From an uncultured Oribacterium sp. (GTDB lineage: Bacteria > Bacillota > Clostridia > Lachnospirales > Lachnospiraceae): a stretch of DNA of 23,770 nt. Location of the stretch: assembly GCA_902485915.1 (NCBI GenBank), contig CABTMH010000096.1, positions 1 through 23,770 of the forward strand, given 5' to 3'. Shown here piece by piece: positions 14,214 through 21,656 of the stretch. The notes under the pieces were generated by a model that ran no database searches, was not told where the DNA came from, and was given only the letters and a program-made list of their open reading frames with translations. The position numbers and the translations under genes are program-made. How positions within the stretch are numbered: position 1 is the first letter of the stretch; every line of letters starts with the position of its first letter.

Positions 14214-15794
14214 GGCCTCGATCAGGCCACGGAACAGCGGATGCGCGTTGTTCGGGCGGGATTTGAACTCCGGGTGTGCCTGCGTGGCGACGAAGTACGG
14301 GTGATCCGAAAGCTCGATCATCTCCACGATGTGACCGTCCGGCGACTGGCCGACGAGCTGCATACCAGCTTCCTCGAGCTCTGCGCGGAAGTCATTATTG
14401 ACCTCATAACGGTGGCGATGACGCTCGGAGATCTGCGTCGTACCATAGAGGGCATGTGCCTTCGAACCGTCGCTCAGTACGCATGGGTATGCACCGAGAC
14501 GCATCGTGCCGCCGAGATCCGTGACACTCTTCTGCTCCGGCATCAGGTCGATGACCGGATGCTCGGTGTTCGGATCGAACTCCGTCGAGTTGGCGTCTGC
14601 CCAGCCGAGCACATCCCGCGCGAACTCGATGATGGCGATCTGCATACCGAGGCAGATGCCGAGATATGGAATCTTATGCTCACGCGCGTACTGCGCCGCC
14701 ATGATCATGCCCTCGATGCCACGGGAGCCGAAACCGCCCGGAACCAGGATGCCATCGGCGCCGGCGAGCAGCGTCTCTGCGCCGGACTTCTCGAGCTCCT
14801 CGGAATCCACCCAGCGGATCTTCACCTTCGCACGATTTGCGATGCCACCATGCTTCAGGGCCTCCACGACGCTGAGGTAGGCATCATGCAGCTGCGTATA
14901 CTTGCCGACGATGGCGATGACGGTCTCGCGGCTCGGATGGCGCAGATTCTCGACCATATGTGTCCAGTCGGAGAGATCCGGCTCCGGGCACGGCAGGTGG
15001 AGACACTCGAGGACCGACTGTGCGAGATGCTCGTGCTCCATCATGAGCGGCACCTCGTAGATGAACTCCGCGTTCGTGTTCTGCAGTACATGGTTCGCCG
15101 GTACATTACAGAAGAGGCCGATCTTCTCACGGATCTCCTGCGGAATCGGATATTCGGTACGGCAGACGAGGATGTCCGCCTGGAGACCGAGCCGCTGGAG
15201 CTCACGTACGCTCATCTGTGTCGGCTTCGTCTTCAGCTCTTCGGACGCATGCAGATACGGAATCAGCGTCACATGAATCATGATGGCATTCTCATGACCG
15301 ACCTCCTGCTGGAACTGACGGATCGCCTCGAGGAACGGCTGGGACTCGATATCACCGACGGTGCCACCGACCTCGATGATGGCGATGCGATCCTCGGTCG
15401 CGTCATCCGAATGGTAGAAATCGCTCTTGATCTCGTTCGTGATGTGCGGAATGACCTGTACGGTGTGTCCCTCATACTCACCATGGCGCTCCTTATTAAG
15501 AACAGACCAGTAGACCTTACCGGAGGTGACGTTACTTCTGTGATCCAGGGATTCGTCGATGAAGCGCTCGTAGTGACCGAGATCGAGGTCGGTCTCCGTA
15601 CCATCATCCGTGACGAAAACCTCACCATGCTGAATCGGGTTCATCGTGCCCGGATCGATGTTGATATACGGGTCGAACTTCTGCATGGTAACCTTATAGC
15701 CGCGCGCCTTCAGAAGACGCCCGAGCGAAGCGGCTGTGATACCCTTTCCGAGTCCGGAAACGACGCCACCGGTGACAAATACGTACTTGATCAT
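14199..15794 (-). CDS. pyrG: CTP synthase
   Basis: CTP synthase makes CTP from UTP using ATP and glutamine-derived ammonia. The 531-residue protein has the amidoligase domain first (KYVFVTGGVVSGLGKGITAA at the N-terminus with its P-loop, MQKFDPYINIDPGTMNP, and EVGGTVGDIESQPF near 141-154), then the class I glutamine amidotransferase domain (about 290-531) with nucleophile Cys381 in LGICLGMQ, and His507 and Glu509 in AHPEF. All catalytic parts are present at normal length. The ATG is preceded by AAAGGGGAGCAT. Upstream lies a promoter and then an intrinsic terminator, so expression is probably attenuated. Bacillus pyrG is controlled by CTP-dependent attenuation; the leader here differs in sequence. 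Confidence 0.98.
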   Translation of the reverse strand: MIKYVFVTGGVVSGLGKGITAASLGRLLKARGYKVTMQKFDPYINIDPGTMNPIQHGEVFVTDDGTETDLDLGHYERFIDESLDHRSNVTSGKVYWSVLNKERHGEYEGHTVQVIPHITNEIKSDFYHSDDATEDRIAIIEVGGTVGDIESQPFLEAIRQFQQEVGHENAIMIHVTLIPYLHASEELKTKPTQMSVRELQRLGLQADILVCRTEYPIPQEIREKIGLFCNVPANHVLQNTNAEFIYEVPLMMEHEHLAQSVLECLHLPCPEPDLSDWTHMVENLRHPSRETVIAIVGKYTQLHDAYLSVVEALKHGGIANRAKVKIRWVDSEELEKSGAETLLAGADGILVPGGFGSRGIEGMIMAAQYAREHKIPYLGICLGMQIAIIEFARDVLGWADANSTEFDPNTEHPVIDLMPEQKSVTDLGGTMRLGAYPCVLSDGSKAHALYGTTQISERHRHRYEVNNDFRAELEEAGMQLVGQSPDGHIVEMIELSDHPYFVATQAHPEFKSRPNNAHPLFRGLIEASLRK

Positions 15795-15883
15795 ATGCTC
15801 CCCTTTCGTGATCCCTCATGAAGCAGGCCAATGCCTCATGCGCCATGCACTCACCACCCGCAGTATCTTTGGCAGCGATGCAC

Positions 15884-15945
15884 AAAAAAGAGGTGACCTG
15901 ACGCAGGGACACTCTTCCTTGTCCCTGTGACGCCATTGCCACCTC
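15884..15945 (-). terminator. Intrinsic terminator inside the pyrG leader
   Basis: On the minus strand GAGGTG (15940-15945) pairs with CACCTC (15890-15895), TGGCG pairs with CGTCA, and CAGGGAC (15921-15927) pairs with GTCCCTG (15904-15910). Six U follow at 15884-15889. It lies between the pyrG promoter and the pyrG ATG, 89 bases before the gene, so it acts on pyrG transcripts. The 331-base gap 15795-16125 holds this terminator, the pyrG promoter and the element at 16062-16107. Confidence 0.85.
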
Positions 15946-16016
15946 AAATCATATAAATATCGATATGCTTTTATCTCCCCTTCTGTCGTACAGCTTCAGA
16001 AAATAAAAACACGAAA

Positions 16017-16046
16017 ATCATACCACTGCTCCCCCCGAATTGTAAA
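16017..16046 (-). promoter_or_regulatory. Promoter of pyrG
   Basis: TTTACA (16041-16046) is followed after 18 bases by TATGAT (16017-16022), preceded by TGG as an extended -10. The start is predicted near 16010, giving a leader of about 215 bases. GTAAAT-TTTGT-ATTTAC, a small inverted repeat, overlaps the -35 and could be an operator. Confidence 0.72.
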
Positions 16047-16061
16047 TACAAAATTTACCTA

Positions 16062-16107
16062 CAGGCCGTACGTTCGGAGGTTCGGGGTTACTGTCCTCCG
16101 GCCCCTG
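16062..16107 (-). repeat. Intergenic hairpin element after the MacB-type permease gene
   Basis: CAGGCC (16062-16067) pairs with GGCC..TG near 16100-16107, and CGGAGG (16075-16080) pairs with CCTCCG (16095-16100). The minus strand reads ATCAGGCAGGGGCCGGAGG, the same core as in other gaps of this window. It begins about 18 bases after the permease stop and has no U tract. Confidence 0.55.
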
Positions 16108-16125
16108 CCTGATATAGTACGAGCA

Positions 16126-17316
16126 TCAATCGGAGCGAAGAGCGTCGATCGGGTTCAGTGCCGCAGCACGACGGGCCGGAAGATAACCAAAGATGAGGCC
16201 GATCATCACGGAAACCATGAAGGAGAGCAGCACCGAAAAGAAGGTCGGCGAGGCATCGATCCCCATGATCTTTCCGGCGACACCCGTTCCGATGAAGCCG
16301 ACGGCGATGCCGATGAAGCCACCCAGGGAGCTCGTGACGGCGGCCTCGATGACGAACTGAGAGAGAATCGTCCGACGCTTCGCACCGAGGGCCTTACGGA
16401 TACCGATCTCACGGGTACGCTCCGTGACGGAGACGAGCATGATGTTCATGACACCGACACCCGCAACCAGGAGGGAGATACCGGCGATGCCGCCGAGCAT
16501 CATCGACATGGTGCCGACCATCTCGTTCATGGAATCGAGCAGCTCACTCATCGCGGTGACGGTATAGAGATCATCGTCCTTAAAAATCGTGTAGAGATAA
16601 TCCTCGATATACGTCTTGACCGTCGTCGCCTGATCGACATAGTCGTCACGCACGCAGAAGGTGTAGCTGCCGACGGAACCGTTTCGTGTGAGCTTCACCG
16701 CCGCCGTATACGGGATATAGAGCGTATCATCGGAGCCACCCGCACTCAGTTCATCGCTCTCTGAGGTCTGCCGCTCGATGACACCGACGATTTCATACTT
16801 CTCTCCGTTCACACTGATCTTCTGACCGATGGCCGCATCCGCCGAACCATAGTAGGTGGTGGCGATGTAGTAACCGATGACCGCGACCTTCTGCCGTGCG
16901 GCGATATCCGCATACTGGATGAATCGACCGCTCAGCAGATGCTCGTCCAGGATGCTCAGATAGTCCTCGGAGACGCCGCTCGTTTGCGTCGTCGTCGAGT
17001 TTTCGTTGCCGACCTTCACCGTGGCACCCACCGTGACCGTCGGCGACATATAGGAGAAGTACTGCGACTGCTCCTCATAGAAGGCATACATCTCATCCAC
17101 GTCGACGGAACGGCTCCGGAGATTCGTGATATTCACCGTGATCCGGTTCGTACCCATCGAGGCGAAGCTCTCCGTCATGTAGGACATCTCACCGTTTACG
17201 ATGCCGACGAGGATGATGACGGCAGCGACACCGATGATGATACCGAGCATCGTGAGAAACGAGCGCAGCCGATTCGACCATATACTCTTCAGCGCAAGTT
17301 TAAATGAATTTAGCAT
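16126..17316 (-). CDS. MacB-type ABC transporter permease
   Basis: The 396-residue protein has the MacB/FtsX layout: one N-terminal transmembrane helix after FKLALKSIWSNRLRSFLTMLG, a large extracellular MacB periplasmic core-like domain (about residues 40-265), then three closely spaced membrane helices at the C-terminus. The TERTREIGIRKALGAKRRTI loop between the second and third helices is the family coupling segment. Such proteins do not form a classic pore but drive export by mechanotransmission together with an adaptor. The ATG at 17316 has GGAGG three bases upstream; an ATG six codons earlier lacks a site. It overlaps the ATPase gene by 17 bases and is the last gene of the SLH operon. 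The exported compound is unknown; an antimicrobial peptide or lipid is a common guess for this family. Confidence 0.92.
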   Translation of the reverse strand: MLNSFKLALKSIWSNRLRSFLTMLGIIIGVAAVIILVGIVNGEMSYMTESFASMGTNRITVNITNLRSRSVDVDEMYAFYEEQSQYFSYMSPTVTVGATVKVGNENSTTTQTSGVSEDYLSILDEHLLSGRFIQYADIAARQKVAVIGYYIATTYYGSADAAIGQKISVNGEKYEIVGVIERQTSESDELSAGGSDDTLYIPYTAAVKLTRNGSVGSYTFCVRDDYVDQATTVKTYIEDYLYTIFKDDDLYTVTAMSELLDSMNEMVGTMSMMLGGIAGISLLVAGVGVMNIMLVSVTERTREIGIRKALGAKRRTILSQFVIEAAVTSSLGGFIGIAVGFIGTGVAGKIMGIDASPTFFSVLLSFMVSVMIGLIFGYLPARRAAALNPIDALRSD

Positions 17317-18133
17317 AGTCCTCCGTTTTCCCATCGAAGACGACCCGCCCGTCCGAGATACGAATCACGCGCTTCGCCTCGAGGGCCAGTGCATTATCGT
17401 GTGTGATCATGACGACGGTCGTTCCGTCCTGATTGATATCCTGTAAAAAGCCCATGACCTGACGGGAGGTTTTACTGTCCAGCGCACCGGTCGGCTCATC
17501 GGCGAGGATCAGCTCCGGATCACCGGCGAGGGCACGGGCGATGGATACACGCTGCTGCTGACCACCGGAGAGCTGGGCCGGATGCTGCATCCACTTGTCC
17601 GCGAGGCCGACCCGCTCGAGCTGCTTCATCGCACGCTTCCGCTGATCCTGCTTCGAGAGTCCGGCATAGAGGAGCGGCAGGGAGACATTGTCCACGAGAT
17701 TATCCTTCGGAAGCAGGTTGTACTGCTGGAAGATGAAGCCGATCTTATGATTCCGGATGGCGGCCAGCTCGTCGTCTGCCATATGGGAGGTGTCGACCCC
17801 CTGAATCAGGTATTCTCCCTTCGTCGGTACATCGAGGGCACCGATGATGTTCATGAGGGTCGACTTTCCGGAGCCGGACTTACCGACGATGGCGACGAAC
17901 TCACCATGATAGATGTTCACGCTGATACCATCGTTCGCATGCACCTCCTCGGAGCCCATCTGATAGATTTTGTAAATGTCTTCGAGCTGCAGGAAGGGCA
18001 CCTCCCCGTCATGCTCCGGCGGGATGTAGGGACCGGCTGCGCCATCGACGCCCTGGGCCGCCTGAGCGGCCCGCAGCTTCGCGATCTCTTCGTGATTTTC
18101 GGCGTATTCGTCGACTTTATCTATAACACTCAT
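17300..18133 (-). CDS. MacB-type ABC transporter ATPase
   Basis: This 277-residue ATP-binding subunit powers the neighbouring permease. Motifs in order are Walker A GKSGSGKST (84-92), the Q-loop in FIFQQYNLLP (near 133-142), signature LSGGQQQR (188-195), Walker B LILADEPTGALD (208-219) and the switch His245 in MITHDN. These match the MacB/LolD/FtsE branch. About 45 residues before the usual start form an Ala/Glu-rich extension, MSVIDKVDEYAENHEEIAKLR, likely helical and not needed for nucleotide binding. GGAGG with eight-base spacing supports this start. It begins 14 bases after the adaptor gene and overlaps the permease gene by 17 bases, so the subunits are surely made together. Confidence 0.95.
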   Translation of the reverse strand: MSVIDKVDEYAENHEEIAKLRAAQAAQGVDGAAGPYIPPEHDGEVPFLQLEDIYKIYQMGSEEVHANDGISVNIYHGEFVAIVGKSGSGKSTLMNIIGALDVPTKGEYLIQGVDTSHMADDELAAIRNHKIGFIFQQYNLLPKDNLVDNVSLPLLYAGLSKQDQRKRAMKQLERVGLADKWMQHPAQLSGGQQQRVSIARALAGDPELILADEPTGALDSKTSRQVMGFLQDINQDGTTVVMITHDNALALEAKRVIRISDGRVVFDGKTEDYAKFI

Positions 18134-18147
18134 AGCATCACCTCCGT

Positions 18148-20025
18148 TTAGCCCATCGGGCCGCCGCCACCTGGGTTACCGCCACCCATGCCGCCGCCTG
18201 GGTTACCGCCACCGCCTGGGTTACCACCACCCATGCCGCCGCCCATACCCGGCATCATCATGTCGGTTGAGCTGCTGACGCTGGACGGTGAAACATAGAC
18301 TTCATCGCCTTCGGAGAGATCACCGGACAGGATCTCGACGTACTCATCGGAGGTGAGACCCGTGGTGACCGTGACTTCATGGAAGCCCTCCGGGACATTG
18401 CCGGCGGATGCAGTGCCTGCTTGCATCTTCTCCGTATTCTTATCGTCGGACTTTGCACGGTTGTTCGTCGCTGTATCTGTCGACTTTTCGGAGACTCCAT
18501 TCGCTGCACCTGTGGTGGAAGCTCCGCCCTTCTTCGACGTCGTGCTATCCTTTACATAGACCTTGTTGCCACGCTGGAGTGCATCTACCGGAATCGCGAG
18601 TGCATCCTCCGCCTCATCGAGGATGATGACGCCGGTGACGTTCATGCCAGGGAGCAGATCACCGTACTTCGTCATCGTGACGGTGACCGGATAGTAGGTG
18701 ACACCGCTCGCCGCTGTACCCTCCATGGACACCTTCGTGACGGTGCCCTCGAAGGTCTGGTCCTCGAAGGCATCTGCCGTGACTTCGACCTTCTGACCGA
18801 CCTTCACGTTCGAGATATCGAGCTCATCGATGTTCATTTCGAAGGTGACCTCGGAAAGGTCGTAGATGACGGCGAGTGCGGTCGTGGAGCTGCCGTTCTG
18901 TACATTCTCGCCGGCATTGACGTTCTTCGTCGTGACGGTACCGGAAATCGGTGCGGTGATCGTATAGTCTTCGTAATTATCGGTCGTTGTGTCGAGGTTC
19001 GTCTGTGCATTCTCGAGAGAGGACTTCGCATCGGAGACCTTATTCTTATAGGTCTTCAGGATATCGCTCACATCCTCGGTATCCATCGAGAAGATGGCCG
19101 TACCGACGTTCACATAGTCGCCAGCACTGACGAGCAGCTTCTTTACGATCACGGAGCCGGTAAGATCGCTCGCCCGCAGCGTGGCGTTCTGGATCGGCTG
19201 GAAGGCACCGTCACCACAGGAGTTGATGCCGTTGATGCTCGCAGTGGCGTACATATCGCTCGTGAGACCGCCCGGATTCATCACCTGTATCGTGACATAG
19301 CGGACGAGCTGGCCACCGGTGAGGGTCGTATCCAGCTGATCGACAGAGGTGACGGTACCGCTGATTTCCTCGAGGGTATCCGAGAGCGTCAGTGTCGCGG
19401 TGCTGCCCACCGGAATCTGTGCGGCCTCGACGGACAGGAACGGGATATCCACCTCCATCACGCTGTCGTTGTAGATCTCCGCAATCTCCGTGTTGCCGGA
19501 CACCTGATCGCCTGCCTTGATCTTCATCGTCTTGATATAGCCGGAGACGGTCGACTTCACGGTGTTCCCGCTGTAATCTGCGACGGCGGAGTTATAATCC
19601 TTCATCGCATCGTTGTAGTTTTCCTGTGCACGCTCGAGGGAGCTCGTCGCCGAGTTCAGCTTCGAGGTCATGGAGGAGGCATCGATCTGATACAGCACCT
19701 GACCCTCCGTGACCTGATCGCCCTCGTTAAAATCCGCCGAGATGACCTCACCCTCGACCATCGAGGTGATCGTATAGCTGTCCTTCGGCGAAATCGTGCC
19801 GGAACTGGACAGCGACTGCTGTATGGTCTGCCGCGTCACCTTACCGGTCCGTACACTGGTTTCCTTCTCACTTGAGGCTGCTGCCTTCTTCTGATATACG
19901 AAGAAGGCAGCCCCCGCGACTACCACGAGGAGCACTGCTCCGAGGACGAGCTTTTTCGCCGGCTTTTTCATCGGCTTTTTCTCCGTGCCCTTCTCCTTCT
20001 TACTAAACGAAAAAATCTGTTTCAT
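18148..20025 (-). CDS. HlyD/MacA-type membrane fusion (adaptor) protein with duplicated core
   Basis: The 625-residue protein has a basic N-terminus, one transmembrane helix (about residues 25-44) and a long extracellular part, as in YknX/MacA adaptors. Unusually, the body repeats the adaptor pattern. A first barrel and half-lipoyl stretch follows TSMVEGEVISADFNEGDQV, then a helical segment (about 115-150), TVSGYIKTMKIKAGDQV and a beta-barrel domain. A second helical segment (about 330-370) is followed by TAPISGTVTTKNVNAGENV and another barrel. The end is a Thr/Ser/Lys linker and a Gly/Pro/Met-rich tail. The start at 20025 has GGAG five bases upstream; earlier in-frame ATGs have weaker sites. 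It lies between the SLH gene and the ATPase gene, and presumably links the permease to the cell wall side. Confidence 0.9.
   Translation of the reverse strand: MKQIFSFSKKEKGTEKKPMKKPAKKLVLGAVLLVVVAGAAFFVYQKKAAASSEKETSVRTGKVTRQTIQQSLSSSGTISPKDSYTITSMVEGEVISADFNEGDQVTEGQVLYQIDASSMTSKLNSATSSLERAQENYNDAMKDYNSAVADYSGNTVKSTVSGYIKTMKIKAGDQVSGNTEIAEIYNDSVMEVDIPFLSVEAAQIPVGSTATLTLSDTLEEISGTVTSVDQLDTTLTGGQLVRYVTIQVMNPGGLTSDMYATASINGINSCGDGAFQPIQNATLRASDLTGSVIVKKLLVSAGDYVNVGTAIFSMDTEDVSDILKTYKNKVSDAKSSLENAQTNLDTTTDNYEDYTITAPISGTVTTKNVNAGENVQNGSSTTALAVIYDLSEVTFEMNIDELDISNVKVGQKVEVTADAFEDQTFEGTVTKVSMEGTAASGVTYYPVTVTMTKYGDLLPGMNVTGVIILDEAEDALAIPVDALQRGNKVYVKDSTTSKKGGASTTGAANGVSEKSTDTATNNRAKSDDKNTEKMQAGTASAGNVPEGFHEVTVTTGLTSDEYVEILSGDLSEGDEVYVSPSSVSSSTDMMMPGMGGGMGGGNPGGGGNPGGGMGGGNPGGGGPMG
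18161..18243 (-). repeat. Gly-rich tandem repeats at the adaptor C-terminus
   Basis: The end of the adaptor gene is built of copies of a GGGNPGG / GMGGG unit, seen in DNA as repeated cctgggttacc blocks around 18170, 18197 and 18216. The tail is probably flexible and extracellular. Similar Gly-rich tails occur on other Gram-positive adaptors, but the function is unknown. Confidence 0.8.
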
Positions 20026-20061
20026 CTTCTCTCCAATTTGCCTGTTGTTCATATTCCCTGA

Positions 20062-20092
20062 GCGGGTGCCAATGCACCCCTTATGCACCCGC
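20062..20092 (-). promoter_or_regulatory. Hairpin between the SLH gene and the adaptor gene
   Basis: GCGGGTGC (20062-20069) and GCACCCGC (20085-20092) are perfectly complementary, with a 15-base loop. It lies in the 151-base gap between the two genes, shortly before the adaptor ribosome binding site, and has no U tract. It may set the ratio of the SLH protein to the transporter by affecting mRNA stability. Confidence 0.45.
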
Positions 20093-20176
20093 CCGCTGAT
20101 TTCCTGCATCCATCAGTCGATATTCGTGCACCTGTTTTTTTCGATGCCGCCCTTCGACGTAGCGATCACCATCGTA

Positions 20177-21277
20177 TTATGCGATCGCGATGACTTCCTT
20201 CGCACCGCTCTGATCGAGATCCCAGACGATGGTGATCTCATCCGAGGTATCGATGGAACCATAGATCGAGAACGCGTACTGCATATCTGAATTATTGATG
20301 TTGTAAGTCTCGCCGCCGATCTCCACCTGTGTCGGGGTCATGATCTGACTCGAGCTGTAGTAGATCTGATCGACCGTGCCGGTTGCTGTACCCATGGTGC
20401 TGTCTGCATTGCCCGACTCTGAGTAGGCATAGACTGATTTCGTCGAGCTGTTGTAGTACACGACCACGGCACAGCTCGTCGCCTCATCCTCGATGGCCTC
20501 CACGCTGGAGGTCTCCCCGTTCAGATAGCAGCTTGCAACGCTCTTACTAAATGGAAGAATCGAGTTCAGGCTCCTGCCAGACTTCAGGACATGCGGACCG
20601 TTCAGGTTTGCGGACAGCGTATCGAGCAGATTCAGCTCGTTGCTGTCCGACAGTGTAAAGCCGAACAGCGAACCGTAGATCGTCTGGCTGCTCTTCGTCT
20701 TCCCATCGTTCTGGGCGGTGTTTGCCATCATCAGATTGTAGAACATGTTGACGCAGTCCTCATAGGTCAGCTCGTCATTCACGTTCGTGCTGACCCGATC
20801 CGTGAGACCGATGGCGATGGCCTTCGCGTTCCGGTTCGCGACGATGCTGCCGCTGAACTGATCGCTCGTATAGCCGAGCAGTGTCAGCATCGCCTTCTCT
20901 GCCTCGGCGAGCTTGATGCCTTGCTCCGGCTTGAAGTTGCCACCGAGGTAGGCGCTCATCCAGCCCTTCGAGGTCGCGATCCGTATATAGCCAGCGTACG
21001 GTGAGCTCTGCAGTACATCGTTAAAAACCGAGACATCTGACTCCGCTGCGACGTTCGTCGCATAGCTCGAGGCAAGCACCAGCATCTTCGCAAACGCCGC
21101 ACGCGACACGACGGTCGCGTTCAGGGTCACATCGAAATTATCGATGATTCCGGCACTCACCAGCGCCTTCTTCCGCTGCTCCAGTGTCGTCGAGGCCAGC
21201 GTACACATCGGCATGCCCACCACGGTGACGACGCCCGTCATCGCGGCGATCGCACCACGTATCAGATATCTGTTCAT
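20177..21277 (-). CDS. Exported protein with SLH-like domains, first gene of the exporter operon
   Basis: The 366-residue protein begins with a signal peptide (basic MNRYLIRG, hydrophobic core to about residue 27, likely cut near ALA-like LAS-TT). Residues about 35-160 resemble two S-layer homology repeats: VSRAAFAKMLVLAS, then FNDVLQSSPYAGYIRIATSKGWM followed by NFKPEQGIKLAEAEKAMLTLLGY. SLH repeats usually hold proteins to pyruvylated wall polymers. The rest (about 160-366) is rich in Ser, Thr and Asn and is not recognised; it looks like a beta-rich extracellular domain. AAGGAG lies six bases before the ATG. It heads the operon that encodes the adaptor, ATPase and permease, so it may be a wall-anchored part of the export system, a role that is inference only. 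Confidence 0.75.
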   Translation of the reverse strand: MNRYLIRGAIAAMTGVVTVVGMPMCTLASTTLEQRKKALVSAGIIDNFDVTLNATVVSRAAFAKMLVLASSYATNVAAESDVSVFNDVLQSSPYAGYIRIATSKGWMSAYLGGNFKPEQGIKLAEAEKAMLTLLGYTSDQFSGSIVANRNAKAIAIGLTDRVSTNVNDELTYEDCVNMFYNLMMANTAQNDGKTKSSQTIYGSLFGFTLSDSNELNLLDTLSANLNGPHVLKSGRSLNSILPFSKSVASCYLNGETSSVEAIEDEATSCAVVVYYNSSTKSVYAYSESGNADSTMGTATGTVDQIYYSSSQIMTPTQVEIGGETYNINNSDMQYAFSIYGSIDTSDEITIVWDLDQSGAKEVIAIA

Positions 21278-21296
21278 AACTGCTCCTTTTCTATAT

Positions 21297-21420
21297 GCGG
21301 CCTGTATTGCTGCAGCCGCGCCTTAAGATGCTTCCTTTATGTCCTCCACCACGCTCCTGCGATGAAGGACGTATATGCCGGGCATCCTTACGGAAGCCCC
21401 CAAATCCCAGCGCTCTGGGA
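21297..21420 (-). ncRNA. Structured leader of the SLH operon
   Basis: Four hairpins occur in order after the predicted start near 21426: TCCCAG-agcg-CTGGGA (21405-21420); GGGC/GCCC with an inner UCC/GGA closed by a GUAA tetraloop (21380-21399); GTCCT/AGGAC (21341-21345 with 21366-21370); and GCGGC(C)TG/CAGCCGC (21297-21318) just before the ribosome binding site. An alternative pairing joins GCTTCC with the later GGAAGC. No known riboswitch consensus was recognised. Confidence 0.45.
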
Positions 21421-21432
21421 TGTACATAACGC

Positions 21433-21465
21433 ATTCTAAAAAAAGAAACTGAAATGATGCTGAAT
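21433..21465 (-). promoter_or_regulatory. SLH operon promoter with 11-base-spaced direct repeats
   Basis: On the minus strand ATTCAG-N5-TTTCAG (21449-21465) is followed after ten bases by TAGAAT (21433-21438) and GC. No -35 is recognisable, and the repeats occupy its place. The same module drives the response regulator gene on the other strand. The 442-base gap 21278-21719 holds this promoter, the leader, the inverted repeat at 21535-21590 and the regulator promoter. Confidence 0.65.
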
Positions 21466-21534
21466 TCTTTTCAGAAAAGTGTGAAGCTTCTGTGATTTCC
21501 TTCGACAGGAGGCCTGCACTTGTTTAATATACAG

Positions 21535-21590
21535 ATGGTACTGTTCAGGCGGGGCCCGCCTGAATCCAGTTAACGAGTGAACAGTAACAT
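21535..21590. repeat. Inverted repeat element between the two divergent promoters
   Basis: Arms 21535-21547 and 21578-21590 pair at 12 of 13 positions (TACTGTTCA/TGAACAGTA core). Inside, TTCAGGCGG (21544-21552) and CCGCCTGAA (21556-21564) pair perfectly and compete for the TTCA. The GTTAACGAGTGAACAG part matches the element at 12908-12990. It could form a cruciform or RNA hairpin; no binding protein is known. Confidence 0.6.
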
Positions 21591-21600
21591 ACAAATAAAG

Positions 21601-21624
21601 AAGTGCGCCGGTTTCAGCGCACTT
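21601..21624. repeat. 8-base inverted repeat overlapping the regulator operator
   Basis: AAGTGCGC (21601-21608) and GCGCACTT (21617-21624) are perfectly complementary. The repeat overlaps the TTTCAG direct repeats of the response regulator promoter and lies before its -10, so it acts as DNA rather than as leader RNA for that gene. On the minus strand it is followed by TTCTTTATTT, so it might also stop stray transcripts. Confidence 0.45.
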
Positions 21625-21656
21625 TCAGTTATATATAGTAGAATGCAGTATATAAT
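21612..21656 (+). promoter_or_regulatory. Response regulator promoter with 11-base-spaced direct repeats
   Basis: TTTCAG-N5-TTTCAG (21612-21628) is followed after ten bases by TAGAAT (21639-21644) and GC. This copies the module of the divergent SLH promoter. A second -10, TATAAT (21651-21656), lies just downstream and could give basal transcription. Confidence 0.65.

Noticed and set aside
15694..15936. 80-codon frame in the pyrG leader as a real protein gene
   Set aside because: The composition is unlike a protein, it overlaps pyrG out of frame and its ribosome binding site is inside the terminator stem. It is kept only as a possible regulatory frame.
18161..18243. Regular GC-rich repeats that might suggest a CRISPR-like array
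   Set aside because: The units are short, in frame and encode the Gly-rich tail of the adaptor; there are no spacers of constant length.
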